DNA of 64,000 nucleotides from Cenococcum geophilum 1.58 (Eukaryota > Ascomycota > Dothideomycetes > Gloniales > Gloniaceae): assembly GCA_001692895.1 (NCBI GenBank), contig KV748212.1, positions 868,001 to 932,000 of the forward strand, read 5' to 3'. Each line of letters opens with the position of its first letter. The first letter of the stretch is position 1. Shown in pieces: positions 25,870 to 38,433 of the stretch. The notes under the pieces were generated by a model. It was given only the letters and a program-made list of their open reading frames with translations. It did not search any database and was not told the DNA's origin. The translations under genes and the position numbers were made by a program.

Positions 25870-26162
25870 AATCGGATATATATAAAAAAAATAAAATTTT
25901 ATTAGATGCCTTTTTAATAGAGGTCTTTCCGCTTTATAGTGTAGTATTCGTCCGTTCTTATTGTGGAGGGCTATTATTAGGCGTAGTTCTGGTGGACGCG
26001 CGCAAGTGTAAACTACCGTTATTTAATATGTGCCTCCCCTACAATATATGCATTTTAGGGGGATTCTCTAGGTGTTTTTTAGGGTTCTTTTGGTTGGTTT
26101 TAGTCTTTTTGGGCCAGGTGCAGCAAGAGCTCCGGAAATCTCCTACTCTGGTAGGTTAACTA

Positions 26163-28330
26163 TAAAGTTAATTAAGATATCTTACCATCTTTCTATTAGA
26201 ATTAGCAACGGTTAAAGTACTCCTTACTTCTTTATATAAGAGACCTTCCCACGTACGCATATTTTGCATACTTAAATGTATTTTCGTATATAGTTATGCA
26301 TTATAGGCCAGTAATATACTCGTTAGATAATCTTATAGGTCTTTATATAGCTAAGATGCCTTACTATAGGGGAATTATATACGAATTTAAGTATCTTAAA
26401 TCGTAAGGGTTTAGAATTTGGGCCTACTATCTTCTGTTAATAGTATAACCAATTATTACGGATTTCGCATTTAGCGAGTGTAATATCCTTATATTGCCGT
26501 TTCCCTATTTAAATCGCTTTTATTATATCTACTATTTAGGGGTCGTTCTTATATTTATACTCTATTAATTTATTAATTTCTAATTTATTCCTATTAAGCT
26601 CCGCGTTTAGGAATATAGGGTATAGTTTCTTAAAGCGTTTAGGGGGCAGTAGAATTTATAATTAATTTATAATCTATTTGTTAAAGGCATTTATAGGTAA
26701 GTCCTATAATTATTATATTAATAAGTCAGGCTTCTAATTAAGTTTGCTAAGTTAGTACGTAATCTTAAAGTTAAATTATAAAAGGTATTCGGCCCAACGA
26801 ATTTAGCGCTGCATTAATTGCTTTATAGTTATAAAGTATTATAGGTTTTTATAGTCCGTTAATACGCGTATCGGGAATAACAATTTTTTAAGTTTTAGGC
26901 GCCATTATTTAAAGCATCTAATAATTATAAGCAGTTTCTTATTATATATTTTATAGTTTAATTTAGCAGGGGTAAGTTTCCGGAAAAGGAAGGCTACTAG
27001 GCGCAGCTCGCCATTCTTATTATATTATAATAACACTCCTTCTAGTGTATAGTCAGACAAGTTTATTTTAACAATACATTTAAAGTCCAGATTAAAGTAG
27101 GTGAGAATTAAAGCAGTTATAAAACAATATTTTAGGTCGTTAAAAGCTTATTCGCATTTAGTAGTCTATTTAAATCTTATATGCTTTCTTATTAGGTTTA
27201 CTAATAGCTAAATAATTTTTAAGAAGTAATTAATAAATTAATAGTAGAAATTTGCGAATCCTAAAAATCCTTAAATATCTTATACACTACTAGGACTTTC
27301 CTAGTTTATAATCGCAGCAATTTTTTTAGGGTTTATTTAAATTCCGTCGCGGGATATAATTAGGCCTAAGTATGTAACTTCGGATATATAAAACTTGCAT
27401 TTCTTAATGTCGCATTATAAGCCCACGTCTTATAGGCGTTTAAGGACTATTTAGATATACTTCTAATGCTTAGAAAGCAAAGACGAATAAATTCAGATAT
27501 TATTAATATATACGGTAATAAATATATTAAGGAATTTGTAAAGCGTATTATTAACGTATTATTAAAATATACCGGGACCGTTCTTTACACTAAACAGCAT
27601 TACTAGGTATTTAAAAAGTCCCCATTATATACAGAAAGCCGTATACTTTTTATCTCCTTTATAAACATAGATTTAATTAAAGGCGGCAACTATATTAAGC
27701 TTTATAAAGTATTATACTTTCACTAAGCAGTTAAGCGTTTCTTAAAGCAAAGGAATTAGATATTAGTTTTAAATCGTAATCGCATTTAGGGCTTAATAAT
27801 TAATATAGAATCTTAAGCCTCCTTTAGGTTTCTTAATAAATAGTATAGGCAAGGCAAATAGTAATTAACTAGGGTAAATAAATCCTTTCTCTAGGTGCTC
27901 TTTAAGGTATTATCGCATTATAAGCAGCTCTTTTTATAACATACCGTATAACAGGCCGAACTTTGGCGTTATACTAGGTTTAAGTTTTATCTTAAAATCA
28001 TGCTCGTCTTAATACGGGGGTAATTAGTCTACGAATCGTTTCTTAAACGTATTAATTAAATTATAATATTTTTTAGGTATAAGAGGTCGGGGGTTAATAT
28101 ATAGCTTCGGTTCTAACGCCTTTTTAATATCTTCTAGTATTATAGCAAAGATCTTATAGTCTCGTTTTCTTACTAATAAATAAAAGGGTGCGGCTTATAC
28201 TATACAAATTTTAAGGGGTTTTAATATATTATCTTCGCATTCTTTACCGCAATTAGTAGTTGTAACTTTATTATATTAGTTTAAGGTTTATAGTAAGGGC
28301 AATTTATATTATGTTAAATTTAAATAGTTA
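26163..28330 (-). mobile_element. Gypsy2 internal block: reverse transcriptase/RNase H region
   Basis: This is the third surviving block of Gypsy2. Reverse-strand translation shows gypsy-type reverse transcriptase features at about 27330-28100 and RNase H-like sequence at about 26700-27200. It is fossil and broken. It lies between LINE-A copies 3 and 4. Confidence 0.8.
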
Positions 28331-31300
28331 ATAATAATTTATTGCTTAATGTCCGATTTAGATCCCTATTAGGCCTACGTGGACTACTCCTTATATATAT
28401 ATAGGGAGAAAACTCTATTTAAGAAAACCCCGTAATCCATCTCTCCGTCTTTTAGGACTCGCCTATAAGGCGCCTGCGAGTTACTAGTAGTACTTTTACT
28501 ACCTTACTTTTTAACCTTTTTAGGAACCACTGCTGCCGTAACAAGCCTACGGACGCGCTAGTATTGTAAACTTTACTCTACTACTATAGAGTTATTAGAG
28601 GGCGCCCGTTACTCGCCCCCCCGCCCTTTATTACTATTTCCTTTATAACCTAAAACTGGTTTAGTACATTTTAGCTAATAAGCCACTAGGTAACCGCCTT
28701 AAGGCCTTTTTATATTAAGAGTAGTATCTTATAATTCTCTGTGCCAGCTACTAAAAGTATTACTTCTTAGTTAGTGCGTAAGGGGCATAATAGTATTATA
28801 TATTTTAGTGTCTATCTTAGCCAGCCATATTTATATCTTAGGCTACCTATTAAGATACCTACCTAGTAGAGCTAGTCTTTTAGTCCTATTATTTCTATTC
28901 TTAAAAGTATTACCATTATATTTTCTACCTTTATTAGGCCTTCTTAGAGCTCTAAAGTATTTACCCCCTATAGCGTTAACTATGCTACGGCTTAGGTTCC
29001 TCTTGCCTTAGTTAGCCTCTATACCTTTAACTTTTATACGCCTCTCTAGCGTTAGTCTAGCCAGTATTATATTACAGTAGATAGTTTTCTAGCGTTCTTT
29101 TATACTCTACTTTAGCTTCTTTCTCTTTCTTACTATTATCTTTACTGGCCTTTTACGCGTTTCCCTTTCTCTTCTATATAGGCCTAGGCCCTAAAGCAGC
29201 GCTATTCTTCTTCTGCTTTCTTTACCTGTTTCTCTAATATATTTTCCCTACTTTAGGGTTATTAGTTTATTCTCCTATAAGGCGCCCTAAGGTCCCTCTA
29301 TAGTTTATTTAGGCGTGTCTTAATATACTTTATAATATTAGAGTTACGTTCCTTTTGTGCCCTTTATATTATAGTAGCTTTAATATATAGTTATAGGGGG
29401 GGAATATTAGCTTCCTTCTTAAGCAGTGCTGTGGCCGTTCGCTTATATCCGCCTATTATACTCTAGAGGTAAGCTATTTAGACCTTTTAGAGTGGTTTAA
29501 GGAGTAATTTAGGGGGGCCTTTCTTAGATTCTCTAATGGCCCAAATACTGGACCTATACATTATAGTTGGCCAGATAACTGCTATATATAGTAGGCGTGA
29601 CCTTTAAAAGTATGGACCCTATATAGAGTTAACAATCCTAGATAATATAATATACTATACTTAGCCCTTATGGGCCGCTTATACCGTATATACGCTCTAC
29701 CGGAGCTTACTATCTACTTATACTCCTAATACTCTTAAGCTCTAAACTAGTTAACCCTTAAAGCCTTAGATATAAATTATATGCTAAAGATCTATAGATT
29801 GGTTGCGTTTTCTTATAAAATAGATTAGCTGGTATTTCTCTAGTAAGAATTAGACTCTATATTGTCTTGCCTATTCTATATAGGTATTATAAGCTTTCTT
29901 TAGTGTTCTACAATTCTTTGCAGCTGTTAGCCCGTATATAATTAGGTTTATATTATTAATAAAGCCTATTCCCTAGGTCGCCCCTTCTTTAAAGGAGTTA
30001 AGTAGGTTATTTATAAAGAAAAGGAAGAGTATAGGTAAGAGGGGTAATCCTTATAGTATTCCTATTGCAACTGCAATAGGGGGGCTTTAGTATCCGCTAA
30101 AGACTAATAATATTTCTTTTTAACCTATAAACCCTTAAATAAATTATATAATCTATTTTGGGAAGCCTTTTGCCCTAAGGATATATAAGAGACGCTTATA
30201 GGGTATATTATTGTAGGCGCCACTAATATCTAGGCTAAGTATTAATACTACAAAGTCCTTTTATATCGCCTATGTAGATTTAATAGTGGTAGCGAGTAGC
30301 GTAAGTGCTAATAGTGTTAAGCGGTTCTTTCTTGCCCCTATTTAGCTTTATAGTAGTAGGGCGTGTTTCTNNNCNNTGTNTNNTATATANTCCGCTATTA
30401 CCCTTTCTAAGATCTTACTAAGGGTATTCTCTAAGGCAATAGGGCGGTAGCTCCCTAGAAATAAGTAGTCTACTTTACCTTCTTTATATAGGATAAACGT
30501 TATTATAGCTCTTCCGAGTCTTAGGTAGTAGCCTATTATAAAGTATACTCTAGCTATATCCGCAAGCTAAGGTGCTATTAGTAGTCCGCAGATCTTTAGG
30601 GCTTTATTTAGGATCCCATCTAGTTCTAGTACTATATTATTTAAAAGGCGGCTAATAGTTCTGGTCATTTCTTTAGTTGTTATATCGCTGTTAACCCTTA
30701 GGCGAGTTACTGGTACTTCGCCTATAATATTACTAAGGTCTACTAAAGCTAGTTAAGGGAAAAATCTTTCTATAAGGATCTTTGCCTTCTTATTATTATT
30801 ATTTATAGCTAGTAATTTACCTAGTCTTCGTAAGGGCGGAAGGTATAGGTCTTCTACTAGGTGTCCTGCCTTTTTCTTTACCTATTTTGCCATTTTCTAG
30901 AGACCTTTATTATAGGGGAGGCTTAGGTTAGTAGTATGCTTATTTATAAACCGTCTCTAGCTATTCCTTACTTCTTTTTTTAGGGTATTCTTTAGCTAGT
31001 TTCTTATATCTTTATATTGTCTCTTATCTTTAGGATTATAGCTGCTTATATATTTTCTTTTTACTCGTTATTGGCTGGTAATAAGAACCGCGTATTATAT
31101 AGACTATGCATATTACGCGTAGGGGCCCGGTTTTAAGACCGGGTAGTACTCTTCTAGCCCGTTTTTAATTGCTGCCTAAATCCTTTCTAGTCTTTGGTCG
31201 ATTTCCTTAGGGGTAGCCAATAAGCCTCGCTTGTTTAGTATTAGGTGGATTTCTTTTAGGTTTTAAAGTTGTTGTTTAACTATACTAAGGAAGCTGTCTG

Positions 31301-32016
31301 TCTTAAGCTTTCTTATTACGTATCTTTTGCTATTAGGTTGCGCCTTAATATCTAAATCTAGCTATATCTGGATAGGGATATAGTCTAAAGCGAGTACCTA
31401 TTCTTCTTTAGGGTTATATCTTTTAAGTCTCTAGTATAGGCCTTCGTCTATAAATATAAGGTTAATTATACTTTTAGCGGTGCCTTATTGCTATATAATT
31501 GCTTCTAGGGGGGTAGCTAGCTTAAAGCCCTAGGTATCTATAGCTCTTAGTAGGCACTCTACCTATCGTTTAGCAGTAATATAAATACCCCCCTACCGTA
31601 GGTGGTAGAGGTTTATATCTCCTAATAGGATAAACTCTATGCCTTTAGTTTCTAATAAGCTTATCGCCGATATAATATTCTCTATTTATAGGACCCCTTT
31701 AACCCTAGGGTTATATACATTAATAATCTATACTAGTCCCCTATATATCTAAATTGTTATAACTATAATATTTAGGTTAACTGCCTACTATAACTATAAG
31801 GATAGGCTAATAGCCTTGCTAATTATAAAGCATATGCGTATAGCTGCTTTTGGTTTATATAGGAGCTAGAATCCTTAGGGGCAGTATATTAATTATGTGT
31901 AGGCATTATAATACGGCTCTTGTATAGCAAGGATATAGTATTTCTCTAGGTCTAGGCTGTCTAGTAAGGGCTTTATAAGATAGTGGTTTATATTGCCGCA
32001 GTTATACTATATAATA

Positions 32017-32110
32017 TAACCGTTTTAATAATATCGGTAAAAACCGCCAAGCTAAAAGAGCCGCATCGCACCCCACCAAAATTTGTATGAGGGGTAATTC
32101 TTTTGATTTT
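32017..32110 (+). repeat. Tc1/mariner left terminal inverted repeat
   Basis: It begins TAACCGTTTTAATAATAT and pairs with the reverse complement of 34778-34871 over about 94 bases, differing only at C/T or G/A sites. Confidence 0.92.
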
Positions 32111-32213
32111 TGCCACTTATAATGCGTTAACCACCTACTGTAAGTGCCCAAATATTAAAGCTAGCGCGTTACCTAATTAAGTCAATTGTATAGGAATCTT
32201 GGTGTTGTAACTT

Positions 32214-33725
32214 ATGGCGCCCTAATAGCAGCAGCTGCCTACTAGATCGTCAGGCCGTGTTCTAAAGCCTTTTAAATAAAAGTGGGCTTAATCTGCGCCT
32301 ACTTCTGCTGTCTTACAGCCGCCTAAAAAGAAGGTAAAGAAGAAGATAAAGAAGAAAGTAAAGGTAGCGAAGAAGAGGCAGAAGATAATACCAGTACCAT
32401 TACCATTACTATTACCGCTACTATCTCTACCGTCACTAGCAATACCCACAGAGCCTAGTGTAGATAAGGATAATAAGGGTAAAGATAAGGATATTAAGGA
32501 GCCCGTAGAGGTAGAAGATAAGAATATAAGCTTACCGCCGCCGCCGCCGCCACTAGTACGTTTTATAAGTGTTTAGAAGGCAGTTATAAGTAATAAAAGA
32601 GAGTCTCTTCCTGGCACGAAGTTAGCTGTATTTAATACCAAAAATATATACTACTTTAAGCTAAACGAGTGGCAGAACCAGATTATATTGCTTTTATTAC
32701 TACGGAAGTTTAAGATCACTCGGCTCTAAGCTATAACCTCCTATAAGAAGGCGCGATAAGCTAACTGCTGCCCTTAAGATATTTAGTTAAGTAAGAATCT
32801 GGATTAAGCTCTCGCTATAATTAAAGAGTGGCATAAGTGCTAGCCGTTAAAGTCTTTGTCCTTAAACTTCACCTTATATTTAGTTAAGGAGAAGGAGCTA
32901 GAGACTTAGGCTCTTATTATAACTCTAAGTCAGCATATAAGTAATAGGCCTATAGGCAGAAGAATAGCTATATAGGCTTAACTTACCAATCTACCTAATG
33001 TACTTACTACTAAGGAGGCTTCTAGCAATAGGATTCCGGCAATTGTAGATAGGTGGCCTTATATAAATATATATTGCCGCAATAAAGGTAAGATATGCTA
33101 GTAGAATAAGAAGTTACTTAACTTGCCTAACAGCGTAATTAATTATTATCCTATTAGTATAGAAAACTTCTAACGGTAGAACAAGGAGCTCCTCTCTGGT
33201 AAATTTACCGTTAAGCAGCCGTCGTAGAATCTTATTGTCAACTTGGTTAACTATAAGGAGAGGAGTTAAAAGAGCTAAAAGAAGCAGGTAGTAGAGAAGA
33301 AAGTCCCTACTTAGTTAAATATTAACAAACTAGTGTTAGTTATAATGGTAAAGGAGCTTAGAACTATAAACCAAATTACTTACCTTCCTTTATAATACGC
33401 TCCTCTATAGTATCCTCCGCCATATTTAAATATTAAAGCACCCTAAAACTTAAGCCCCGTTTAGTCGGAAACAGATCCAGTTAAGCTACTTAGCCAGTTC
33501 TTTAAGTGGCTGGCTAACTAGCTAGAGTTTAATAGCGAGAGATAAAGGGCTATTTTGAAGTAGATTAAGGATAAGCTAGTAGAGGAAGAATAGAATCTTA
33601 ACTTATTAAGGTTATAGAAGCCAGGTAAAGGCATAACGTTAAATTAATAGGAGAACTATAGCTTTAAAATTAAAACGCTACATAGAATTAGGCCTTTAAT
33701 CTTAAAGTTTAAGCAATTAAGGTAG
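32214..33725 (+). pseudogene. Passenger ORF of the Tc1/mariner element, function unknown
   Basis: One forward frame runs about 504 codons from ATG at 32214 without any change of register, interrupted only by TAG/TAA codons that fit RIP of CAG, CAA or TGG. The N-terminus is basic, with a nuclear-localisation-like PPKKKVKKKIKKKVKVAKKR at about residues 36-55. Acidic/Lys and Pro-rich stretches follow (residues 75-120). A tryptophan/cysteine motif (WPYINIYCRNKGKIC) sits near residue 280. At the C-terminus, from about residue 422, comes a helical block (DPVKLLSQFFKWL) ending in RIRPLILKFKQL, which resembles SAM-like domains of fungal transposon proteins. That resemblance is from memory and uncertain. 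It is convergent with the transposase. Confidence 0.65.
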
Positions 33726-33732
33726 TTATCTA

Positions 33733-34755
33733 TTAATCTATAATATATCCTGCCTCTTAGAAGTGCGCTCCTATATATATACCATATACTTAACTAATAG
33801 CAAAATATAGGAAACTCTTAAAGCTCTTAAAGTCCTTAACCAGCTATTAGTTCCTTCTAATCTAAGCCTTAATATTATTAAATATAGCCTTAATAGGATT
33901 ATAATCTAGAGAGTATAGTAATAGGAACCGGAGCTTAATACTATACTACTCGCAGAGCTTTTAAAGCCGTATTAATTTATAAATAGAAGCGTTATTAAGA
34001 ATAAGGATTAAGCGCGGCCTTAGGTATAGTAAACAATAAGGAAGCACCTGCTTCTCTATAAAGGCTTTAAATATCGCAGAGCTAATAGAGCCTTAAAAGA
34101 TAATATAGCTCAGATATCCGTTAACTGTTAATACTGGTAGAAAACTCTACCTTTTTAACCTCTTAAGCGGGCGTATTATACCACATATAGTCCCTTCTAG
34201 TAACTAGCCGTACTTCCTATTACCAGTCCTCTTATTTACCGCCGACTCATTAAGAAATACTAGCTACTCTACGGTCCAGCCCTTTTAGATACCAATCTAG
34301 GTATTATAAAGGAGGCTACTCCTTTTAGCAGCCCGAGCTCTAACTGTCTTTCGCGACCAGTGACTCCTCTTAAGGATATTATAAACGGTTGCGGCATATA
34401 CTTAAGCATCAAACTCGTTAAATAGGAAGGCTTATATCTTATCTAGATACGCAGTTAGCTGGTCCTTAAGGAAGTTAAGAAGCCTCTATAAAAGCAGTTA
34501 GTAAAAAGCTTAATAAAAGCTTAACACTATAACGTAATATATTACCATTTCTTAGTAGAGTAGTAGAGCTCTCGGTCACCTAAGAATAACGGTAAAAGGA
34601 GCGTACGGTTCGCCCTAAATATTAAGGTTTAATCGTATCTTATAAATCGTCTTCTTAGCCACCTTTACTGCGGCTGCAATAGTTGCTATATCCTCATTGG
34701 CTTTAATGCAAAGCCTAATTTTATAAACAACTTCATCTAGAAGGCGGCGGCCCAT
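33733..34755 (-). pseudogene. Tc1/mariner transposase (DDE_3 type), inactivated
   Basis: One frame of 341 codons from ATG (MGRRLLDEVVYKIRLCIK) has a helix-turn-helix DNA-binding region at about residues 1-55 (IATIAAAVKVAKKTIYKI), a linker (FNEFDA, then ATVYNILKRSHWSRKT) and an RNase H-fold DDE domain. The length is normal for the family. All three catalytic acids are changed by G-to-A type transitions: the first aspartate reads Asn in FLNESA, the second Asn in ILNNAS, and the glutamate Lys in NPIKAIF. TAG/TAA codons also interrupt the frame. The end HF(stop)EAGYIID matches the usual C-terminus. Confidence 0.85.
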
Positions 34756-34777
34756 ATTAACCTCAATTGTGGTAGTT

Positions 34778-34871
34778 AAAATTAAAAGAATTGCCCCTTA
34801 TACAAATTTTGGTGGGGTGCAATGCGGCTCTTTTGGCTTAGCGGTTTTTACCAATATTATTAAAACGGCTG
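34778..34871 (-). repeat. Tc1/mariner right terminal inverted repeat
   Basis: Its reverse complement begins CAGCCGTTTTAATAATAT, the partner of 32017-32110. It is followed by the duplicated TA at 34872-34873. Only about 10 bases separate this from the LINE-A junction hairpin. Confidence 0.92.
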
Positions 34872-36742
34872 TAGATAGGTAGCGGACCCCCGGCAAGGGT
34901 CCTTCGCCTCTCCTTTATTCCTTACTTCTTCTATTTTTACTTTCTTTAAAATATTTAGAACTTCTATCTCTTATATCTATACCCTAGTTGCTACTTATTT
35001 TATATAGAGCTTTCTATTTTTATATTTTATGTTTCTACTAGCACTTCTATATCTAAATCTATTATTATCTCCGGTTCTTCCCCTATTCTTACTAGTTGGC
35101 TATATACCCTTTAAGAGTTAGCTACGAATATTATGTTTGCCGCGTTAAGTTTAATTCTTAATTATCTTAGTTTTAAGCTTGCTATAGCTGTTTATAAGGG
35201 TCTTTCTATAGGGCGTCCTTTTTCTTATATCCCCTGTAACCCTTATATCCCTATACGGTCTAGTAATATTACGCGACGTCGCTTCTAGCCTATTAAGGCT
35301 TAGAATAGCTAGCCTAGCCCCCTAGTATTAAAGGTAGGAAACGCTAGAAAGGCACATATGCCCCCCTAGCTTATTGCCTATTATTTTTATTTATATGACC
35401 TAGCATGCAGTTATTCCCATAGTTATTAAGCCCTTACCTTCCATCTCCTGTATTTAATACAATTTACTCTCTCCTACGCCTTATATATACTTTAGTAGCA
35501 GTTTACGCATTTTATTTAATCTTAATTTAAGTATTATCTTATATCGTGGGGGCCTATATAGTGGCCGCAGCACACCTATACTACGTATATGGATTAGGTA
35601 TATCCCCATTATGCGCAGCAATAGCATTATTTTAGGTGGAGTCTATAGTTATAGAGCCTTACGTTATATATAAGGCCATTTATAATAATACCTTTTTTAA
35701 TAAGGAGTTTTTGCATTTCTAGTGTATATATGCTAATAATAAGGGAGCTATGCGTTTAACCGGCGTTTCCCTAGCAAGTCTCTAGTAACCCTTATATTCT
35801 TTTATTATTTTCGTTATATACTTAGTTTATATTTTTTTATTAAAGCTATTAGATTTGGGTAATCTTAAGTCCTAGTATAAGGCGTTTCGTTTGTTTTACT
35901 ATCTTATATATAGTTGCTCTATTATCCGCCTAGCGTCCCTTTTCTACCCTAAGGCTTAGGGAAACCGCTAGGACTTTAACTAAGTAATCTTTACGGAGCA
36001 CTTTTATGCCAATACGTTCTCTTAGCCTATCCCCTACCCTAACGGCTTATTCCTTTACCTGTTAGTTCCTTAAGGTAACTCTAATATCTCTACTCCTAAG
36101 GTATTAGACTATAACAGCGTTATAAACCTCTTTACGAATCTCTATAAGGACTTCTATTTCTAATTATCCCCTAAGCCCCTCTACTTTTTCTATATTTAGT
36201 TATATTATAATTATATACCCGGATATTATCTTTAGGGGGGTAGGTTCCCTATACTATAGATACGCAGCTATAGCGGCCTAAGTACGGTTCACCGATAAGA
36301 AGGGGTTTTATTTATTTTTAATTTTGCTTAACCGTTAAAGGATTTAGTTAAGGGTTTGCTAAAGGGGCGCCTAGGGTTCGCTAAACTGGCGGAGCCATTC
36401 TACTAGCTATATTAGTTCGTTATAGCTAACGGTTGCTCCCCCGTAACTATAGATACTAAACACATCCAATAGGCTTTATATTTTATTAGATGCCTTCTTA
36501 ATAGAGGTCTTTCCGCTTTATAGTGTAGTGTTTACCCGTTCTTATTATGGAGGGCTATTACTAGGCGTAGTTCTGGTGGACGCGCGCGAGTGTAAACCAC
36601 CGTCGTTTAATATATGCCTCCCCTGCGATGTATGCATCTTAGGGGGATTCTCTAGGTGTTTTTCAGGGTTCTTTTGGTTGGTTTTGGTCTTTTTAGGCCG
36701 GGTGCAGCAAGAGCTCCAATAAGTCTGTCCTTTAAATAGTTA

Positions 36743-38433
36743 TATGCATGTTTATAGGGTAGGTAGTATTTTAAGCAATAACTTTAGTAGTAGATTATAC
36801 GGAATTTCTATGTTTCTTTAACCTAGCTAATTAAAGGGTTATATCGTTTCAGCTATTTATATCTAAGTATTACCTTATAATACTTTAAGGGTATTATAAA
36901 TAGGGAAATGTATTTAAGGTATTTATCTATCCGCATCTTTATAAAAGTATAGTACGTTAGTTTACCGTATATTAAAGGCTTACTATTAAAGCCTTATAGG
37001 CCTTAGGGCTTATTAAGTTTCTTTAAATTTAAGTGTTAAGTTTTCGCGTAGTTTATATTAATAAATCCTATGCTAGTAGCTTTGCTATCTATAAGGATTT
37101 ATACTTCTTTCTATTTTCTAAGTATTTAAATTTCGCCGAGTATATTAAGGGAGTTATATTATATATTAGCGCTAAAAGAGCCTAGACATTTATACTCTTC
37201 CACTTCTTATCCTAAGGCACAACTTAGCCCTAAAATAATTTATTTTCTAAGTTAACTAAAGGCGAGATGCTTTATAGCGACTAGGTATAATTTATAAAAT
37301 AAGTGCAACTTAAGGACTAAAAGGAGCTACGGCGGACCTTTTTAAAAGGGTAAGTTTGGTAATCCCTTTAAATATATCCCTTCTTTCCGCATCTAAAACA
37401 ATCTCTATTTGCGGCTTATGTTCTTTATTTATTGGTTCCTAAGGGTATATAGGATTAAGTGGCGTTAAGGTCCATAGGGTTGTACATAGGTCTTTTAGGT
37501 CTTAGGGACGGGTCGCGCTTTAGGGTATATATTAGTTTTATAGAGTTTTAGGCGTAAGATATAGTTAGCTTTAGAGAATAAGTCTGCTTATTATATCGGA
37601 GGTCTTTATTAATTTGTTAATATATTATAGCAAATTCGGGTAAGTCTTTTAGTAGTTCTCTGCCTACTAACTATACTCTAATTTTATCTAAAATAGTTTA
37701 ACGGAGAGTAGTAACTTTAGCGGCTTGATTCTAATCTAGTTCACTAATAAGGCCTAAAAATTCCAAAAAGAAACTAGTAAAGTCTCGGTTCCATTATTAT
37801 AGGTTTTTAAGTTTAGTAATAGCTGTATATTTGCGGCTAGTGTTATTATACGTTCGTTCTAATAGAGAGATAAAGATTTTAAAATTAATAAAGGTACTAT
37901 TACGGAAGAACAGGTCCATGGTTTATATAGTGTCTTTACTTAAATAAGACATTCCATAGCTAATCTTGCTAGCTTTAGTAGGGTATTAGTTATAATTTAT
38001 TAAAAGTTTAAGACGGAGCTTAGTTATAAAGGGACGTAGGTTATTTTAATTTTTATTAAACATTAGAGGGTTAGGGAGCTTTTTAGATTTTATAATAGGT
38101 ACTAGGTTCGTTATAGGTATAGGTTAAGCTGCCGTTACTAGTTTAGGGTTTATATTTAATAGGTTAGATTTATATACAGTTATTTCGATTTTGTTTATAG
38201 GTGTTATTATTAGGGTTTCTAACGCGAGTACTTTGGCGTCGTGGAGTTCTTTACGTATTACTTTAATTTAATTACTAATACTAAGCTTTTAGTATAGTTT
38301 GTTACTAGGCCAAGGCATCTATAAAGGACTATTACATTATAGTCATTTATTCCCTAATTAGGGCCATAATAGTTAACGTGGCGGATTTAAGTTTATTTGC
38401 TATTTTAAGGGTATTAGTATTAACGTAACGTAA
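36743..38433 (-). mobile_element. Gypsy2 internal block: gag-like region
   Basis: This is the block of Gypsy2 next to its 5' LTR. Reverse-strand translation shows a CCHC zinc-knuckle-like motif near 37340-37400, which fits the gag part of a gypsy element. The remainder is too eroded to read. It is fossil and broken. Confidence 0.7.

Larger units (their letters stand above)
23768..25896 (+). mobile_element. Gag-only LINE-B relic nested in LINE-A copy 3
   Basis: This 2.13-kb insertion is bounded by a 12-bp duplication ATTTTATTAGAT (ending at 23767 and 25907). It has a leader (23768-24143), one gag-like frame (24144-25574), and then directly the 3' UTR of LINE-B (about 25590-25870, matching 59393-59700 in reverse). 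No endonuclease, reverse transcriptase or RNase H lies between. It looks like an ORF2-less derivative of LINE-B that was moved as a unit. The leader still has many CpA dinucleotides, so RIP was lighter here than in the surrounding LINE-A. Confidence 0.8.
18445..26149 (-). mobile_element. LINE-A copy 3, full length, carrying a nested LINE-B relic
   Basis: This is a reverse-oriented Tad1-like LINE inserted in Gypsy2, with a 13-bp duplication GGTAGGTTAACTA at 18432-18444 and 26150-26162. The 3' UTR is at about 18445-18720, the ORF2 C-terminal zinc motif near 18960, the reverse transcriptase at about 20000-21100, the endonuclease at about 21400-22150, the junction hairpin at 22160-22178 and the ORF1 knuckles near 22740-22870. 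The 5' end lies beyond the nested element, at 25897-26149. It is RIP-mutated and dead. About 15 family-unlike bases lie between the conserved GAGCTC end and the duplication. Confidence 0.9.
32017..34871 (-). mobile_element. Tc1/mariner (DDE_3) DNA transposon with a passenger frame
   Basis: This 2,855-bp element has terminal inverted repeats of about 94 bp (32017-32110 and 34778-34871) and a TA target duplication (32015-32016, 34872-34873). The interrupted LINE-A sequence reads through cleanly when it is removed. I count nine mismatches between the terminal repeats, all transitions. It encodes a transposase on the reverse strand and, convergently, an unrelated frame on the forward strand; the two stop within a few bases of each other. 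Most fungal Tc1/mariner elements are about 1.8-2 kb and encode a transposase only, so the extra frame explains the length. Confidence 0.9.
28331..36730 (-). mobile_element. LINE-A copy 4, full length, carrying a nested Tc1/mariner
   Basis: This is a reverse-oriented Tad1-like LINE inserted in Gypsy2, with a 12-bp duplication TTTAAATAGTTA at 28319-28330 and 36731-36742. LINE sequence is 28331-32014 and 34874-36730. The 3' UTR is at about 28331-28600, the reverse transcriptase at about 29950-30950, the endonuclease at about 31250-32000, the junction hairpin at 34884-34902 and the ORF1 knuckles near 35470-35590. Fourteen extra bases lie between the conserved GAGCTC 5' end and the duplication. 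It is RIP-mutated and dead. Ambiguous bases occur at 30371-30400. Confidence 0.9.
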
